Shown piece by piece: positions 33,479 through 40,844 of a stretch of DNA of 42,690 nt. Source of the stretch: Bauldia sp. (GTDB lineage: Bacteria; Pseudomonadota; Alphaproteobacteria; Rhizobiales; Kaistiaceae); the NCBI GenBank assembly GCA_022841545.1, contig JALHRF010000018.1:1-42690 (forward strand). The letters are read 5' to 3'. Each line of letters starts with the position of its first letter. Within the stretch, counting starts at the first letter, position 1. The notes under the pieces are model-generated. The model searched no databases. It saw only the letters and a list, made by a program, of their open reading frames with translations, and was not told where the DNA came from. A program made the translations under genes and the position numbers.

Positions 33479-33799
33479 TCACGCCGCCGGTCCAAAGGTC
33501 GCCCCGAGCAGGTCGGCCACGATCGCCACGAACCCTGCCGCGCCGCGGGCGGCGCGCATTCGCGCCACCGCCGCGTCGTCGATGTCGTTGCCGCCGCCAC
33601 GCAGTCCGGCGCCGATCACCTTGATCGCGTCGGCCGCCGAGAGTTGCCCCGCCTCGAACCGGCGGGCGAGCCCCATCAGATCCCTTGCCGCGAGCGCCGC
33701 CTCGAGTTCCGCCAGCGCACCAAGCGTCAGGCAGAGCGTGAAGCGCTCCCCGTCGAGGTCGGCCTCGATCTCGCCTCTTAGCCGGTTGACCATCGTCAT
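33479..33799 (-). CDS. GTA gp10-family tail-assembly chaperone
   Basis: A 106-residue protein starting MTMVNRLRGEIEADLDGERF, followed by TLCLTLGALAELEAAL and LSAADAIKVIGAGLRGGG, the standard GTA gp10 (Phage_TAC_11) pattern. The ATG at 33799 overlaps the tail-tube gene stop as ATGA; the longer frame to 34243 is a shadow of that gene. It probably acts with the rcc01693-like protein as the tail-assembly chaperone. Confidence 0.9.
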   Translation of the reverse strand: MTMVNRLRGEIEADLDGERFTLCLTLGALAELEAALAARDLMGLARRFEAGQLSAADAIKVIGAGLRGGGNDIDDAAVARMRAARGAAGFVAIVADLLGATFGPAA

Positions 33800-34209
33800 G
33801 CCGCCGCAAACGCGATGGCGCCCGCGGACTCGAGCGCGATGTCGTAGGTGAGTTCGCCATCGTGCTCGCCCGCGTATTCGAGCGCCGTCACCTGGAACGG
33901 TCCGGAGATCGTGCCGAAGTCGGGGACGATCACCTGCCAGTCGCGGATCGTCCCGTCGAAGAACACCTGACGGATGGTCGCGTCGGTCGAGGCGTCCTTG
34001 AAGATGCCGGCGCCCGATACGCCGGCCCGCTTCACTCCGGCGCCGGCGAGCAGCTCGCGCCACCGCCCCGACGACTCCGCGTCGGTCACGTCCACGCTCT
34101 CGGCGTTGAACGCGATCTGCCGCGAGCGAAGCCCGGCAACGGTGGTGAAACCGCCGCTGCCGGTCGCGTCGATCTTGAGGAGCAGGTCCTTCCCTTTCTG
34201 GGCAACCAT
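33796..34209 (-). CDS. Major tail tube protein, TP901-1 family (RcGTA gp9 type)
   Basis: A 137-residue structural protein forming the tail tube. Typical features: MVAQKGKDLLLKID at the start, AGLRSRQIAFNAESVDVTDA, SSGRWRELLAGAGVKRAGVS, and the C-terminal YAGEHDGELTYDIALESAG. Complete. It overlaps the gp10-type gene by 4 bases and is preceded by 141 bases containing a REP-like repeat. Confidence 0.93.
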   Translation of the reverse strand: MVAQKGKDLLLKIDATGSGGFTTVAGLRSRQIAFNAESVDVTDAESSGRWRELLAGAGVKRAGVSGAGIFKDASTDATIRQVFFDGTIRDWQVIVPDFGTISGPFQVTALEYAGEHDGELTYDIALESAGAIAFAAA

Positions 34210-34245
34210 GATCAGCCTTCCCTTCTCTCCACCCTGTCTCCAACC

Positions 34246-34270
34246 GTCATCCCCGCGAAAGCGGGGACCC
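34246..34270. repeat. REP-like palindrome between tail terminator and tail tube genes
   Basis: GTCATCCCCGCGAAAGCGGGGACCC: stem CCCCGC / GCGGGG with a GAAA loop. This is the classical alphaproteobacterial REP core. It occupies the 141-base space, which otherwise shows nothing. Confidence 0.7.
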
Positions 34271-34350
34271 GGTAAACGATGCCGATTCAGGTCAAGGCGC
34301 GGGCGGTGACTTGTTCACTCATCTGCCGCGCGATGCGGGGTCACGCCTCG

Positions 34351-34755
34351 CTACCCCGGCTCCGTTACCGCCCTGAAGCGGGCGACGCCGTGCCAGGTGA
34401 TGCCGTCGCGGTCCTGCCCGACATCGGCCGCCTCGAAGCGGAGGCTGACCAGCGCATGTCCGTCGAGATCGAGCGCGGCGTCGTGCAGCGCCGCGCGGAG
34501 TGCCTCAAGGATGGCCCAGCACTCCGCCTTGCCGCGCTCCCTTGACCAGACGTGGAGGACGAGACGGTGTTCCGCGCCATCCTCCGTCCCGGTGCTCCAG
34601 TCCCCGACCCGGGCGTCGCCGAGGGTCACGTAGGGAAACGCCGCGTTCCGGGGCGGGGCGTCGAAGATCCGGTCGCCGATCGTCGCGCCGACGCCGGTGT
34701 CGGCGACCAGCGCGGCGAACACCGCCTTCTGCAGGGCGAGCGCGGGATGGGTCAT
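34351..34755 (-). CDS. DUF3168 tail terminator protein (RcGTA gp8 type)
   Basis: A 134-residue protein: ALALQKAVFAALVADTGVGA then IGDRIFDAPPRNAAFPYVTL, and the C-terminal VSLRFEAADVGQDRDGITWH, diagnostic of DUF3168. The frame extends to a GTG at 34764, but the ATG at 34755 overlaps the upstream gene stop as ATGA and is preferred. The protein caps the tail at the head-tail joint. Confidence 0.92.
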   Translation of the reverse strand: MTHPALALQKAVFAALVADTGVGATIGDRIFDAPPRNAAFPYVTLGDARVGDWSTGTEDGAEHRLVLHVWSRERGKAECWAILEALRAALHDAALDLDGHALVSLRFEAADVGQDRDGITWHGVARFRAVTEPG

Positions 34756-35027
34756 CGTGCCCACCTGTCCGCCGCCGGTCCGATCACCGGCTCCGCCGGC
34801 GCGTCCAACGACCCCAATTCGCGGGCGAAGAGGCCCGGCCCGTTTGCCTCGACGGCGTAGTCCGCATGCCCGCGCCGGACCACCCGCGCTGCGACGCCCG
34901 CCTCGTCAACCCGCGCGGCGATCGCCTCCGCCCTCGCCCGTACCGCCGCATCCACGGCCGGGCGCGCCGAAACCAGTGCGCCGAGCGCCCGGATCAGGTC
35001 GCCGCGTGTGAGATCGATCGCGCTCAT
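34752..35027 (-). CDS. Extra HK97 gp10-like protein between head closure and tail terminator
   Basis: A 91-residue protein coupled on both sides by ATGA overlaps (35024-35027 and 34752-34755), so it is a genuine operon member. The C-terminal YAVEANGPGLFARELGSLDA followed by PAEPVIGPA resembles the YxxxVExGT...PAxPFLxPA end of HK97 gp10-type head-tail proteins. The RcGTA cluster has no gene here as far as I recall, so this is either a lineage-specific addition or a GTA-like prophage trait. Function in the head-tail joint is inferred. Confidence 0.7.
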   Translation of the reverse strand: MSAIDLTRGDLIRALGALVSARPAVDAAVRARAEAIAARVDEAGVAARVVRRGHADYAVEANGPGLFARELGSLDAPAEPVIGPAADRWAR

Positions 35028-35359
35028 GGCGTCTCGAGCTCCGTCTTCACCGTCAGATACCGCCGCCGTTCGTCGGGGTCGTAGACGACCAGGACCCGGT
35101 ACGTGCGGCCCCGGTACAGGATCCGCATGCCGCCGGTCACGTCGGCGCGGTGCCGCATCGTCACGACGTGGGTCACGACGCCGGTGAGACGCCCGGCCAC
35201 GATGCGCTCGGTCCCCGCCACCGGCTCGACCAGCGCCCAGACCGCGGCGAGCACCTCCCATGTCGCCGACCCGCCGCCGGCGCCGTCCGCCGCCGTCGCA
35301 GCGGCCTCGATCACCACGCGGTGGCGAAGCCACCCGGGATCGAACGCCAGCCGCCTCAT
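35024..35359 (-). CDS. Head closure protein (RcGTA gp7 type)
   Basis: A 111-residue SPP1 gp16-like stopper: FDPGWLRHRVVIEAA, VWALVEPVAGTERIVAGRL, VVTMRHRADVTGGMRILYRG and the final YDPDERRRYLTVKTELE are typical. It overlaps the connector gene upstream and the gp10-like gene downstream by 4 bases each. Confidence 0.92.
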   Translation of the reverse strand: MRRLAFDPGWLRHRVVIEAAATAADGAGGGSATWEVLAAVWALVEPVAGTERIVAGRLTGVVTHVVTMRHRADVTGGMRILYRGRTYRVLVVYDPDERRRYLTVKTELETP

Positions 35360-35928
35360 AGCGAGAGGATCCGATAGGGCGCGATCAGCGCCGCAAAGCC
35401 GAGCGGCGGCGTCTCGCCCGCAAGATCATGGCCGACCGCGCCGCGGTGCTCGTACCAGTGCGCCACGAGCATCATCACGGCGTGGCGGAGCGGCGACGGC
35501 ACGTCGAGGGTTGTCGGCCCATAGCCCGCGGTGACGTCGATCTCGATCGCGTTGACCGCGCGCGGCGGCGACGGAGCGGCGGCGCCGAGCACCAGTCGTC
35601 CCGGCACCGAGGCCGCGTCGACCACGTAGTCGTCCGCTTCGATCACGGTCGCGCCGCCCTCCGCGTCGCGGACGCGGATCGCGTCGACCGCAATCAGCGG
35701 CGCCACCGGAATCCGGAGCACGCGCTTCCGCGGCCAGCGGTCGAGGTGGATGCGCCAGCCCTGTTCGATCAGCACCCGACGGGTGGCGGACTCGACATGG
35801 AGGCGCGCGGCGACGATTGCGGCGTTGAGCAGCGCATCGTCGTCGTCATGGTCGACCCGAAGATGCGCCTTGACGTCGTCGAGCGACACCGGCTCCAGCG
35901 CCGGCCCGGTGAGCAGCGTTGCGGTCAT
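35356..35928 (-). CDS. Head-tail connector protein (RcGTA gp6 type)
   Basis: A 190-residue adaptor that binds the portal. EPVSLDDVKAHLRVDHDDDD followed by ALLNAAIVAARLHVESATRR is the standard signature; ADDYVVDAASVPGRL and the C-terminal LRHAVMMLVAHWYEHRG complete the family pattern. The frame to 36099 is noncoding upstream; the ATG at 35928 fits. It lies 193 bases after the capsid gene. Confidence 0.92.
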   Translation of the reverse strand: MTATLLTGPALEPVSLDDVKAHLRVDHDDDDALLNAAIVAARLHVESATRRVLIEQGWRIHLDRWPRKRVLRIPVAPLIAVDAIRVRDAEGGATVIEADDYVVDAASVPGRLVLGAAAPSPPRAVNAIEIDVTAGYGPTTLDVPSPLRHAVMMLVAHWYEHRGAVGHDLAGETPPLGFAALIAPYRILSL

Positions 35929-36121
35929 GGATGTCTCGGAATGGGAAAGGTGGAAACGAGCGAATAGGGAATGGCGAAGAGCGAATAGTCGCCCGGGCCG
36001 GCTTGATGGCCGCAACCAGGGGAGCTTCTTCCAATTCGCTGTTCTTGCCCCGGAAGCGCAGACGGCCCCGCCTTGCGAGCGGGGCCGTCCTTCCGGCACG
36101 GACCTCAGAGGGAGGGGCGGC

Positions 36122-37378
36122 TCAGGTCGTGCCGAACTTGAGGAGCTTGATGGCGTCGAAGTCCTGGACGCCGCCGCCGACGCGCTTGGTGGTGTAGAAG
36201 AGCACGTAGGGCTTGGCGGAATACGGGTCGCGGAGCACGCGGATGCCGACCCGGTCGACCACCAGATAGCCGCGGCGGAAGTCGCCGAAGGCGATCGAGT
36301 AGCTGTTCGCTGCGATGTCCGGCATGTCTTCGGACTCGGCGATCGGGAAGTTCATCAGGCTCGCCGTACCGCCGGCGATCGTCGCCGGCTGCCAGACATA
36401 GTTGCCGTCGGCGTCCTTCAGCTTCCGCACCGCGGCCTGCGTCTTGCGGTTCATCACGAAGGTGGCGTTCTGCCGGTAGCCGGACTTCAGCGTGTAGACG
36501 AGGTCGATCAGGCCGTCGGCCGGGTCGTCCTCGGCGAAGCCGGCCGAGACGCCGGTGACGATGTAGCCGATGTCCTCCCAGGCCCAGCTCGCCTGGGCGA
36601 CCTTGTCGTAGCTGAGGAAGCCCTTCGGCTTGTTGGTGCCGTCGCCGGTGACGAAGGCCGTGCCCTCCTGCGTGGCGAAGGCGGTCTCGACCTCCTCGGC
36701 CAGCCACTCGTCGATGTTGACGGCGGCGTCGTCGAGGAGCGTCGCGGTCGCCGCAGGCATGGCGTAGAGCTCCATCGCCGGGAAGGCGAGCTCGGCCAGC
36801 GTCGGCGCCGCGGTCTCGGGCCGCGCCGCCGTCTCGCCGACCCAGCCGGTGGCCGCGCCGGTGATCGCGAACGGCTTCTTGTAGACATTCCCGGACACCT
36901 GGCGGATGCCGGAGATGCCGCGGATCGGCGAGACGGACGCAAGGCGGCGCCCGATTTCGCGCTCGGTCTCCTCCGGCACGACGTAGCCGCCGTCGGAGCC
37001 GACCGCGAGCGACTTCCGCTCGATCGCCCGGAGCCCGTCCTCGTTGCCGCCGCGCACATAGGCGTCGAACGCCGCCTTGTGCTCGAGGTTCACCGCCGAA
37101 CGCGGCCCTTCCAGGCCGAGCGGCGGCCGCCGGCCGCGGAGCACATACTGGTCCATCGCCCGCTTCTGCTCGTCGAGCGCCTTCGAGATGCGCTCGACCT
37201 TCTCGACCGTCACCACGTCCGCGGCCCCCTTCCGCTCCAGTTCGTCGAGCTTCTTGTCGTTGCCTTCCTTGAAGGTCTCGAAGGTGCGGCGGAAATCGTC
37301 GAAGGCCTCGGCGAGCACCGGCTCGCCGGACTTCACCTCCGGCGCCTTCAGGCATGCGTCATGAGTCACGGTTTCCAT
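36122..37378 (-). CDS. HK97-fold major capsid protein (RcGTA gp5 type)
   Basis: A 418-residue capsid protein. Residues about 22-78 form a charged coiled-coil (FDDFRRTFETFKEGNDKKL onward), the delta domain that acts as scaffold and is removed by the prohead protease. The HK97 core begins near 100 with KAAFDAYVRGGNEDGLRAIE, then KSLAVGSDGGYVVPEETER, GTAFVTGDGTNKPKGFLSY, and ends DFDAIKLLKFGTT. The ATG at 37378 has AAAGGA upstream. It normally follows the protease directly; here about 3.4 kb of cargo lies between. The 269 bases 5' of it hold no gene I can support. Confidence 0.95.
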   Translation of the reverse strand: METVTHDACLKAPEVKSGEPVLAEAFDDFRRTFETFKEGNDKKLDELERKGAADVVTVEKVERISKALDEQKRAMDQYVLRGRRPPLGLEGPRSAVNLEHKAAFDAYVRGGNEDGLRAIERKSLAVGSDGGYVVPEETEREIGRRLASVSPIRGISGIRQVSGNVYKKPFAITGAATGWVGETAARPETAAPTLAELAFPAMELYAMPAATATLLDDAAVNIDEWLAEEVETAFATQEGTAFVTGDGTNKPKGFLSYDKVAQASWAWEDIGYIVTGVSAGFAEDDPADGLIDLVYTLKSGYRQNATFVMNRKTQAAVRKLKDADGNYVWQPATIAGGTASLMNFPIAESEDMPDIAANSYSIAFGDFRRGYLVVDRVGIRVLRDPYSAKPYVLFYTTKRVGGGVQDFDAIKLLKFGTT

Positions 37379-37647
37379 CGTGTCGGTCCTTTCGTTGCGG
37401 ATGATGAGACTTGCGCCCGGCCTCTGTGCACCGGGATGATTCAGCGCGAGCAGGAGCCGGCCGCCGGCGCCTTCCGCCCACGACCGCGCCGCGGCCACAC
37501 CTGTTCGACGATAGCGAAACCATGCCCGAACAGCGTCACGCTGTCAAGGATTATTTTCCTAGTACTGTATCTGCGTAAGAGACATGTGTCCGTGCAATGG
37601 AACGACGCCATCAGGCAGCCGACGCCCGCTTGGGTTCGGCATGCGTT

Positions 37648-38013
37648 TCAGCGCTTCTCGGACGTCATGTCCCTGGTACAAACAGCGCACGAGGTGGACG
37701 AACTCCACGAGGATCGGCAGAACGGGCTTCCAGGCTGCGCCGTGATCGGCCGTTTTTCGCGACCCCAAGAACGGCCAACCGCCGGCAAGACCGAACGCTC
37801 ACCTTTCGACCGCGACCAGATCGCCGCAAGCGCGCTCGCCCCGGCGCCCGCATCGATCATGCTGATCAGCCGCAGGGCGACGCGGTCGTACGCGTCATTG
37901 AACTCTGCAGCATCGTGGCGGACGCCTGTCGCGTCCCGGTCGATGATCAGCATCCAGCTGATCTGCTCCAGTGGCCCCCAACTTCCTCCCGCGCCTCCCC
38001 CGCCCGGCGGCAT
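37648..38013 (-). CDS. Uncharacterised cargo protein, possibly frameshifted
   Basis: A 121-residue frame with a good ribosome binding site (GAGGTGAGGAG directly before the ATG at 38013), 4 bases after the triple-DUF2019 gene. Residues about 15-80 look like a real protein (LEQISWMLIIDRDATGVRHD, then YDRVALRLISMIDAGAGAS), but the last third is Ser/Cys/Arg-rich. In another frame (down to 37559) the sequence reads PVLPILVEFVHLVRCLYQGH, which looks more natural, so a frameshift near 37760 is likely. I do not recognise the family; as the last gene of the cargo it may be another immunity-type protein. Confidence 0.4.
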   Translation of the reverse strand: MPPGGGGAGGSWGPLEQISWMLIIDRDATGVRHDAAEFNDAYDRVALRLISMIDAGAGASALAAIWSRSKGERSVLPAVGRSWGREKRPITAQPGSPFCRSSWSSSTSCAVCTRDMTSEKR

Positions 38014-38017
38014 CTCC

Positions 38018-39052
38018 TCACCTCGGCTTGACCGTCCCATCATCCAGCCGGCGCAGCCGGCTTTCGGCGGTTCCGGCATATGGCATCCAGTGCGAATCCC
38101 GGATGGTTTCCAGCGCCCGCCGCGCCGCGTCCGGCGCGACAGCGAGCGTGTCCATTGCCGCGTTGAGCCGCACCTGCAGATTCCTGTGTTCGAGGAGCGG
38201 CAGGAGCGCCCGGCGCTGGTCGCCGTCGCGGCCCCTCAGCTCGGCCTCGACGGCCCGGCACAATCCGAACAGCCGATTGTACCGCGAGATCTCGTCGACC
38301 TCCTCCGCCTCGTATTGCGCCAGCGAAATCGCGACATAGCGCTCGACCAGTTCCTCGGCGGTCATGTTGCGAAGCTGCACGCGCTTGCCATGCGTGCGTG
38401 CCCCCCTCGCCTGCGCGTGCACCGGCCCACCGGGCACGACGCCGCTCGGCCCTCGCTCCGGGGTCCAGCCGTCGTCATCGATCGCGTCCAGCCGGCTCCT
38501 CGACCGTTCAGGCGCAATCTCCCGCGTCGCGTCGGCTGCCCGGGCGCGGACGGCGATATGAGGGTGTGTGTAGAGCGAGAGCAGCGCCCGCAGCCCGTCG
38601 TCGCCGTCGCCGTCGCGCCAACGCAGCTCGTCCGCGATCGCCTCGATCTTCCAGTAATGGCGATCCCTGGTCTCGATCGCCGCGCCGTCCTCCCGGATAG
38701 CCAGCACCGCGAACCGCTCGAGCAGCTCCGTCGTGGGAACCGTCCGCAGGCGCGGATCGCGCACATGAAGCGGCGGCTCGCCGCCCTTGTTCATACCGCC
38801 GTGATACCACCGCATCAGCTTGATGATCTGCGCGGCCCGCTCGGGATCGGCCCGCTCCTTCTTCGTCAGCGAGGCGAGCCACTCGTCATCGCCCCGCGCC
38901 TGCAGCTCGCGCTCGACCGCCGAAAGCTTGGCGACATAGCTCCGCGATTTCTTGCCACCAAGCACCTCCGAAACAGGCCGCTCGTTCCCGATCGCGTGGT
39001 GGCGTTTGAGGAGACCGTTTACGTCCAGATCCTTCAACTTGACCCGCTGCAT
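38018..39052 (-). CDS. Protein with three tandem DUF2019-like units
   Basis: A 344-residue soluble protein. The third unit (about 228-344) is a full DUF2019 domain: MTAEELVERYVAISLAQYEA, RYNRLFGLCRAVEAELRGRD, HRNLQVRLNAAMDTLAVAPD, and a SHWMPYAG end. The second (about 105-200) is diverged (TTELLERFAVLAI, ALLSLYTHPHIAVRARAAD), and the first (about 5-80) keeps only the first two helices. The repeat pattern (short helices with HPN-QVRLNAA) is HEAT-like. The start at 39052 has AGGG upstream; 39088 is less likely. It is the third DUF2019 gene after the nuclease-like toxin and is inferred to be an immunity-type protein. Confidence 0.72.
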   Translation of the reverse strand: MQRVKLKDLDVNGLLKRHHAIGNERPVSEVLGGKKSRSYVAKLSAVERELQARGDDEWLASLTKKERADPERAAQIIKLMRWYHGGMNKGGEPPLHVRDPRLRTVPTTELLERFAVLAIREDGAAIETRDRHYWKIEAIADELRWRDGDGDDGLRALLSLYTHPHIAVRARAADATREIAPERSRSRLDAIDDDGWTPERGPSGVVPGGPVHAQARGARTHGKRVQLRNMTAEELVERYVAISLAQYEAEEVDEISRYNRLFGLCRAVEAELRGRDGDQRRALLPLLEHRNLQVRLNAAMDTLAVAPDAARRALETIRDSHWMPYAGTAESRLRRLDDGTVKPR

Positions 39053-39145
39053 TGCCCTGGCTCTCCAGAACATAACAGGAACATACAACCTTATGGTGTC
39101 CCGAACGTCAAGCCCTGAATCGGAGCACGTAGAGCGGCGGTGCCG

Positions 39146-39517
39146 CTACTTCGGCTCGAAAATTCCATCATCGAGCGCGAAGAGAGTCATGCCCGCGTCG
39201 CCCGCTTGCGGGTAGTGGTGTGAGGCGGCAAACGCTTCAAGCGCCTCGCGCGCGGCCTGCGGCGCGACGGCAAGTGTCGACTTCACCGCATTGAGCCGGA
39301 CCTGCATGTTCGGATGCTCGTAGAGTCGGAGCAAAGCCGTCCTCTGGTCACCGTCGCGACTCTTCAGCTCATATCTTATGTCGCGCAGCTGATCGAACAG
39401 ACGGTTGAATGCGGCGTGGTCGTCCTCAAGCTCAGCGCGATACTGCCTCAGCCCTAGATCGGCGAACCGATCGACAAGTTCATCCACCGACATTTCCTTC
39501 AGGCTCTTGCCTTTCAT
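39146..39517 (-). CDS. DUF2019 protein (second copy), probable immunity protein
   Basis: A 123-residue single-domain DUF2019 protein: MSVDELVDRFADLGLRQYRA, FNRLFDQLRDIRYELKSRDG, EHPNMQVRLNAVKSTLAVAP and a PQAGDAGMTLFALDDG end. About half of its residues match the first copy (39606-39980). The ATG overlaps by ATGA the stop of an orphan toxin 3' end (39514-39594), the same junction as between the intact toxin and the first DUF2019 gene. Immunity function is inferred from this arrangement. Confidence 0.8.
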   Translation of the reverse strand: MKGKSLKEMSVDELVDRFADLGLRQYRAELEDDHAAFNRLFDQLRDIRYELKSRDGDQRTALLRLYEHPNMQVRLNAVKSTLAVAPQAAREALEAFAASHHYPQAGDAGMTLFALDDGIFEPK

Positions 39518-39594
39518 TGTTTGAGCACTCCGAACTTGGTCAGCGCGTACAATCCTACTCGTCTGCGGGTATTGGCCCTACTGACGGACCAAGA
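39514..39594 (-). pseudogene. Orphan 3' end of a second toxin gene
   Basis: A 26-codon open stretch ending RRVGLYALTKFGVLKQ and TGA, directly overlapping (ATGA) the start of the second DUF2019 gene. The intact toxin ends FDVGLAGLRAVGVLK, also overlapping a DUF2019 start: 8 of the 13 residues VGL...GVLK are identical. The rest of the toxin is absent; an in-frame TGA precedes the fragment. It looks like the residue of a lost or displaced toxin whose immunity gene was kept. Confidence 0.6.
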
Positions 39595-39605
39595 TCACGC
39601 CATGC

Positions 39606-39980
39606 TCAAGTCGGCCGGTACACGCCCTTCTCCAGATTCCACAGCGACATACCCGCATGCAATGCCTGCGGCATCCAACGGGACTCGCGAATCGCGACCA
39701 GCATCGCACGAGCCGCCTCCGGCGCGACTGCAAGAGTGGCTTGCGCTGCGTTCAGCCGCACCTGCATGTTGGGATGATCGTAGAGTTTCATGAGCGCCGC
39801 GCGCTGATCTCCGGTCCTTGCCTTGAGTTCCGCCTCGACCGCAATGAGGCCGTCAACGAGACGATTGAATTTGGGGACATCGTCGTCCAGCTCTGCCTCA
39901 TACTGCGCGATGCCGATGGCCGCATATCGCTTGACCAGACTTTCGACTGACATCTGCTTGAGATCGATCTTCTTCATCAC
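39606..39980 (-). CDS. DUF2019 protein (first copy), probable cognate immunity protein
   Basis: A 124-residue DUF2019 protein: MSVESLVKRYAAIGIAQYEA, FNRLVDGLIAVEAELKARTG, DHPNMQVRLNAAQATLAVAP, and a PQALHAGMSLWNLEKG end. It starts with GTG overlapping the toxin stop, or with the ATG one codon on (TGATG), so it is translated together with the toxin, the normal set-up of a cognate toxin-immunity pair. DUF2019 itself has no described function that I know; the immunity role is inferred from position and duplication. Confidence 0.82.
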   Translation of the reverse strand: MMKKIDLKQMSVESLVKRYAAIGIAQYEAELDDDVPKFNRLVDGLIAVEAELKARTGDQRAALMKLYDHPNMQVRLNAAQATLAVAPEAARAMLVAIRESRWMPQALHAGMSLWNLEKGVYRPT

Positions 39981-40774
39981 TTGAGAACCCCCACCGCTCT
40001 CAGCCCCGCCAAGCCAACGTCGAAGCGAACGTCCTTATCCTTTCCAACGACATACTCCCTCGGGGTTAGCCAGCCATAGTCCCGGATGCGCGTCTCAAAC
40101 CACTTGTTGAGCTCCCAGTGCTTCAGCGTCGGTATGCGCACGAGGTTCTCGGGACCGTCCAGCCAGGACACGGGTATGTTGCCTTTGATGCCCGACGCGC
40201 GCTCGACGATGTGGTGTATGTCATAACCCTTCTTTCGCTCCGCCACAGCGGCCCGAAGCTCGTCCAGCGTCCTGGGCTCATCCTGATAGGCCTCGATGTA
40301 AGGCCAGTGATCGTAGATCCAGTACCCGGCCTCATACACGTCCAGGGCTCGGCCAATCGGGGTCACTCGAATCCCGACGCGCGCGGCCCTCAGAAGCCAC
40401 CGCGCAACCCGCTTTACGAACCGGTTCCGGTGGCGAGCTCTCTCCGGTCTTTCTTTCGGAACCTCCGGCGGTCGATCGTCGCCAGCATCATCGTCCGAAA
40501 CCGGCTCCTCGAACTCCGACGGTTCCAGTTCCTCGCCGCCTGACGCGCCGCCGTCCGTCCACCGCCCGCCGTCGGTGTTGCCGCGCGGCACGCGCGGCTG
40601 CGACGGCCAGTTCGGGTTGTAGCGCCGCTCCAGCCGGCGCTCGTGGAGCAGCCGCCCGAGACGCGCCATCGCCATCTCGAAGCGTCCTTCCGCCGTCGCC
40701 GCCTTCATCGCCAGCGTCGCACGGCGGATCGCCGCGAGGAGCGCATCGCGCTCCCGCATCCCAAGTCCGGTCAT
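39977..40774 (-). CDS. HNH-like nuclease toxin with a prohead-protease-like N-terminal tail
   Basis: A 265-residue protein in three parts. Residues 11-26 (ALLAAIRRATLAMKAA) repeat the last 16 residues of the neighbouring prohead protease (ALLNAIRRATAAMRAA), 13 identical. A linker follows with RVPRGNTDGGRWTDGG (61-76), a motif type seen between phage structural domains and toxin tips, then an acidic low-complexity stretch (80-110). The C-terminal domain has GYDIHHIVERAS (His187, His188, Glu191), DGPENLVRIPTLKHWELNKW (Asn210, His219, Asn223), a treble-clef HNH-type pattern. I infer a nuclease toxin that could be packed in the particle. It lies 70 bases after the protease gene and overlaps the first DUF2019 gene. 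No secretion signal. Confidence 0.78.
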   Translation of the reverse strand: MTGLGMRERDALLAAIRRATLAMKAATAEGRFEMAMARLGRLLHERRLERRYNPNWPSQPRVPRGNTDGGRWTDGGASGGEELEPSEFEEPVSDDDAGDDRPPEVPKERPERARHRNRFVKRVARWLLRAARVGIRVTPIGRALDVYEAGYWIYDHWPYIEAYQDEPRTLDELRAAVAERKKGYDIHHIVERASGIKGNIPVSWLDGPENLVRIPTLKHWELNKWFETRIRDYGWLTPREYVVGKDKDVRFDVGLAGLRAVGVLK

Positions 40775-40844
40775 GTCGGAAATCCCGCCGTCTACAGGGC
40801 CAGGCGCCGCACCTGCCGAGTGCCCACTGCCGACCGCCCGGTCC

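Noticed and set aside
35750-39118. A 1122-codon plus-strand frame across connector, capsid and cargo genes
   Set aside because: It runs antisense over several well-supported genes and their intergenic spaces, with no recognisable motif.
39053-39145. A third toxin 3' end in front of the triple-DUF2019 gene
   Set aside because: All three minus-strand frames were read; none ends in a VGL...GVLK-like sequence, so no remnant is claimed.
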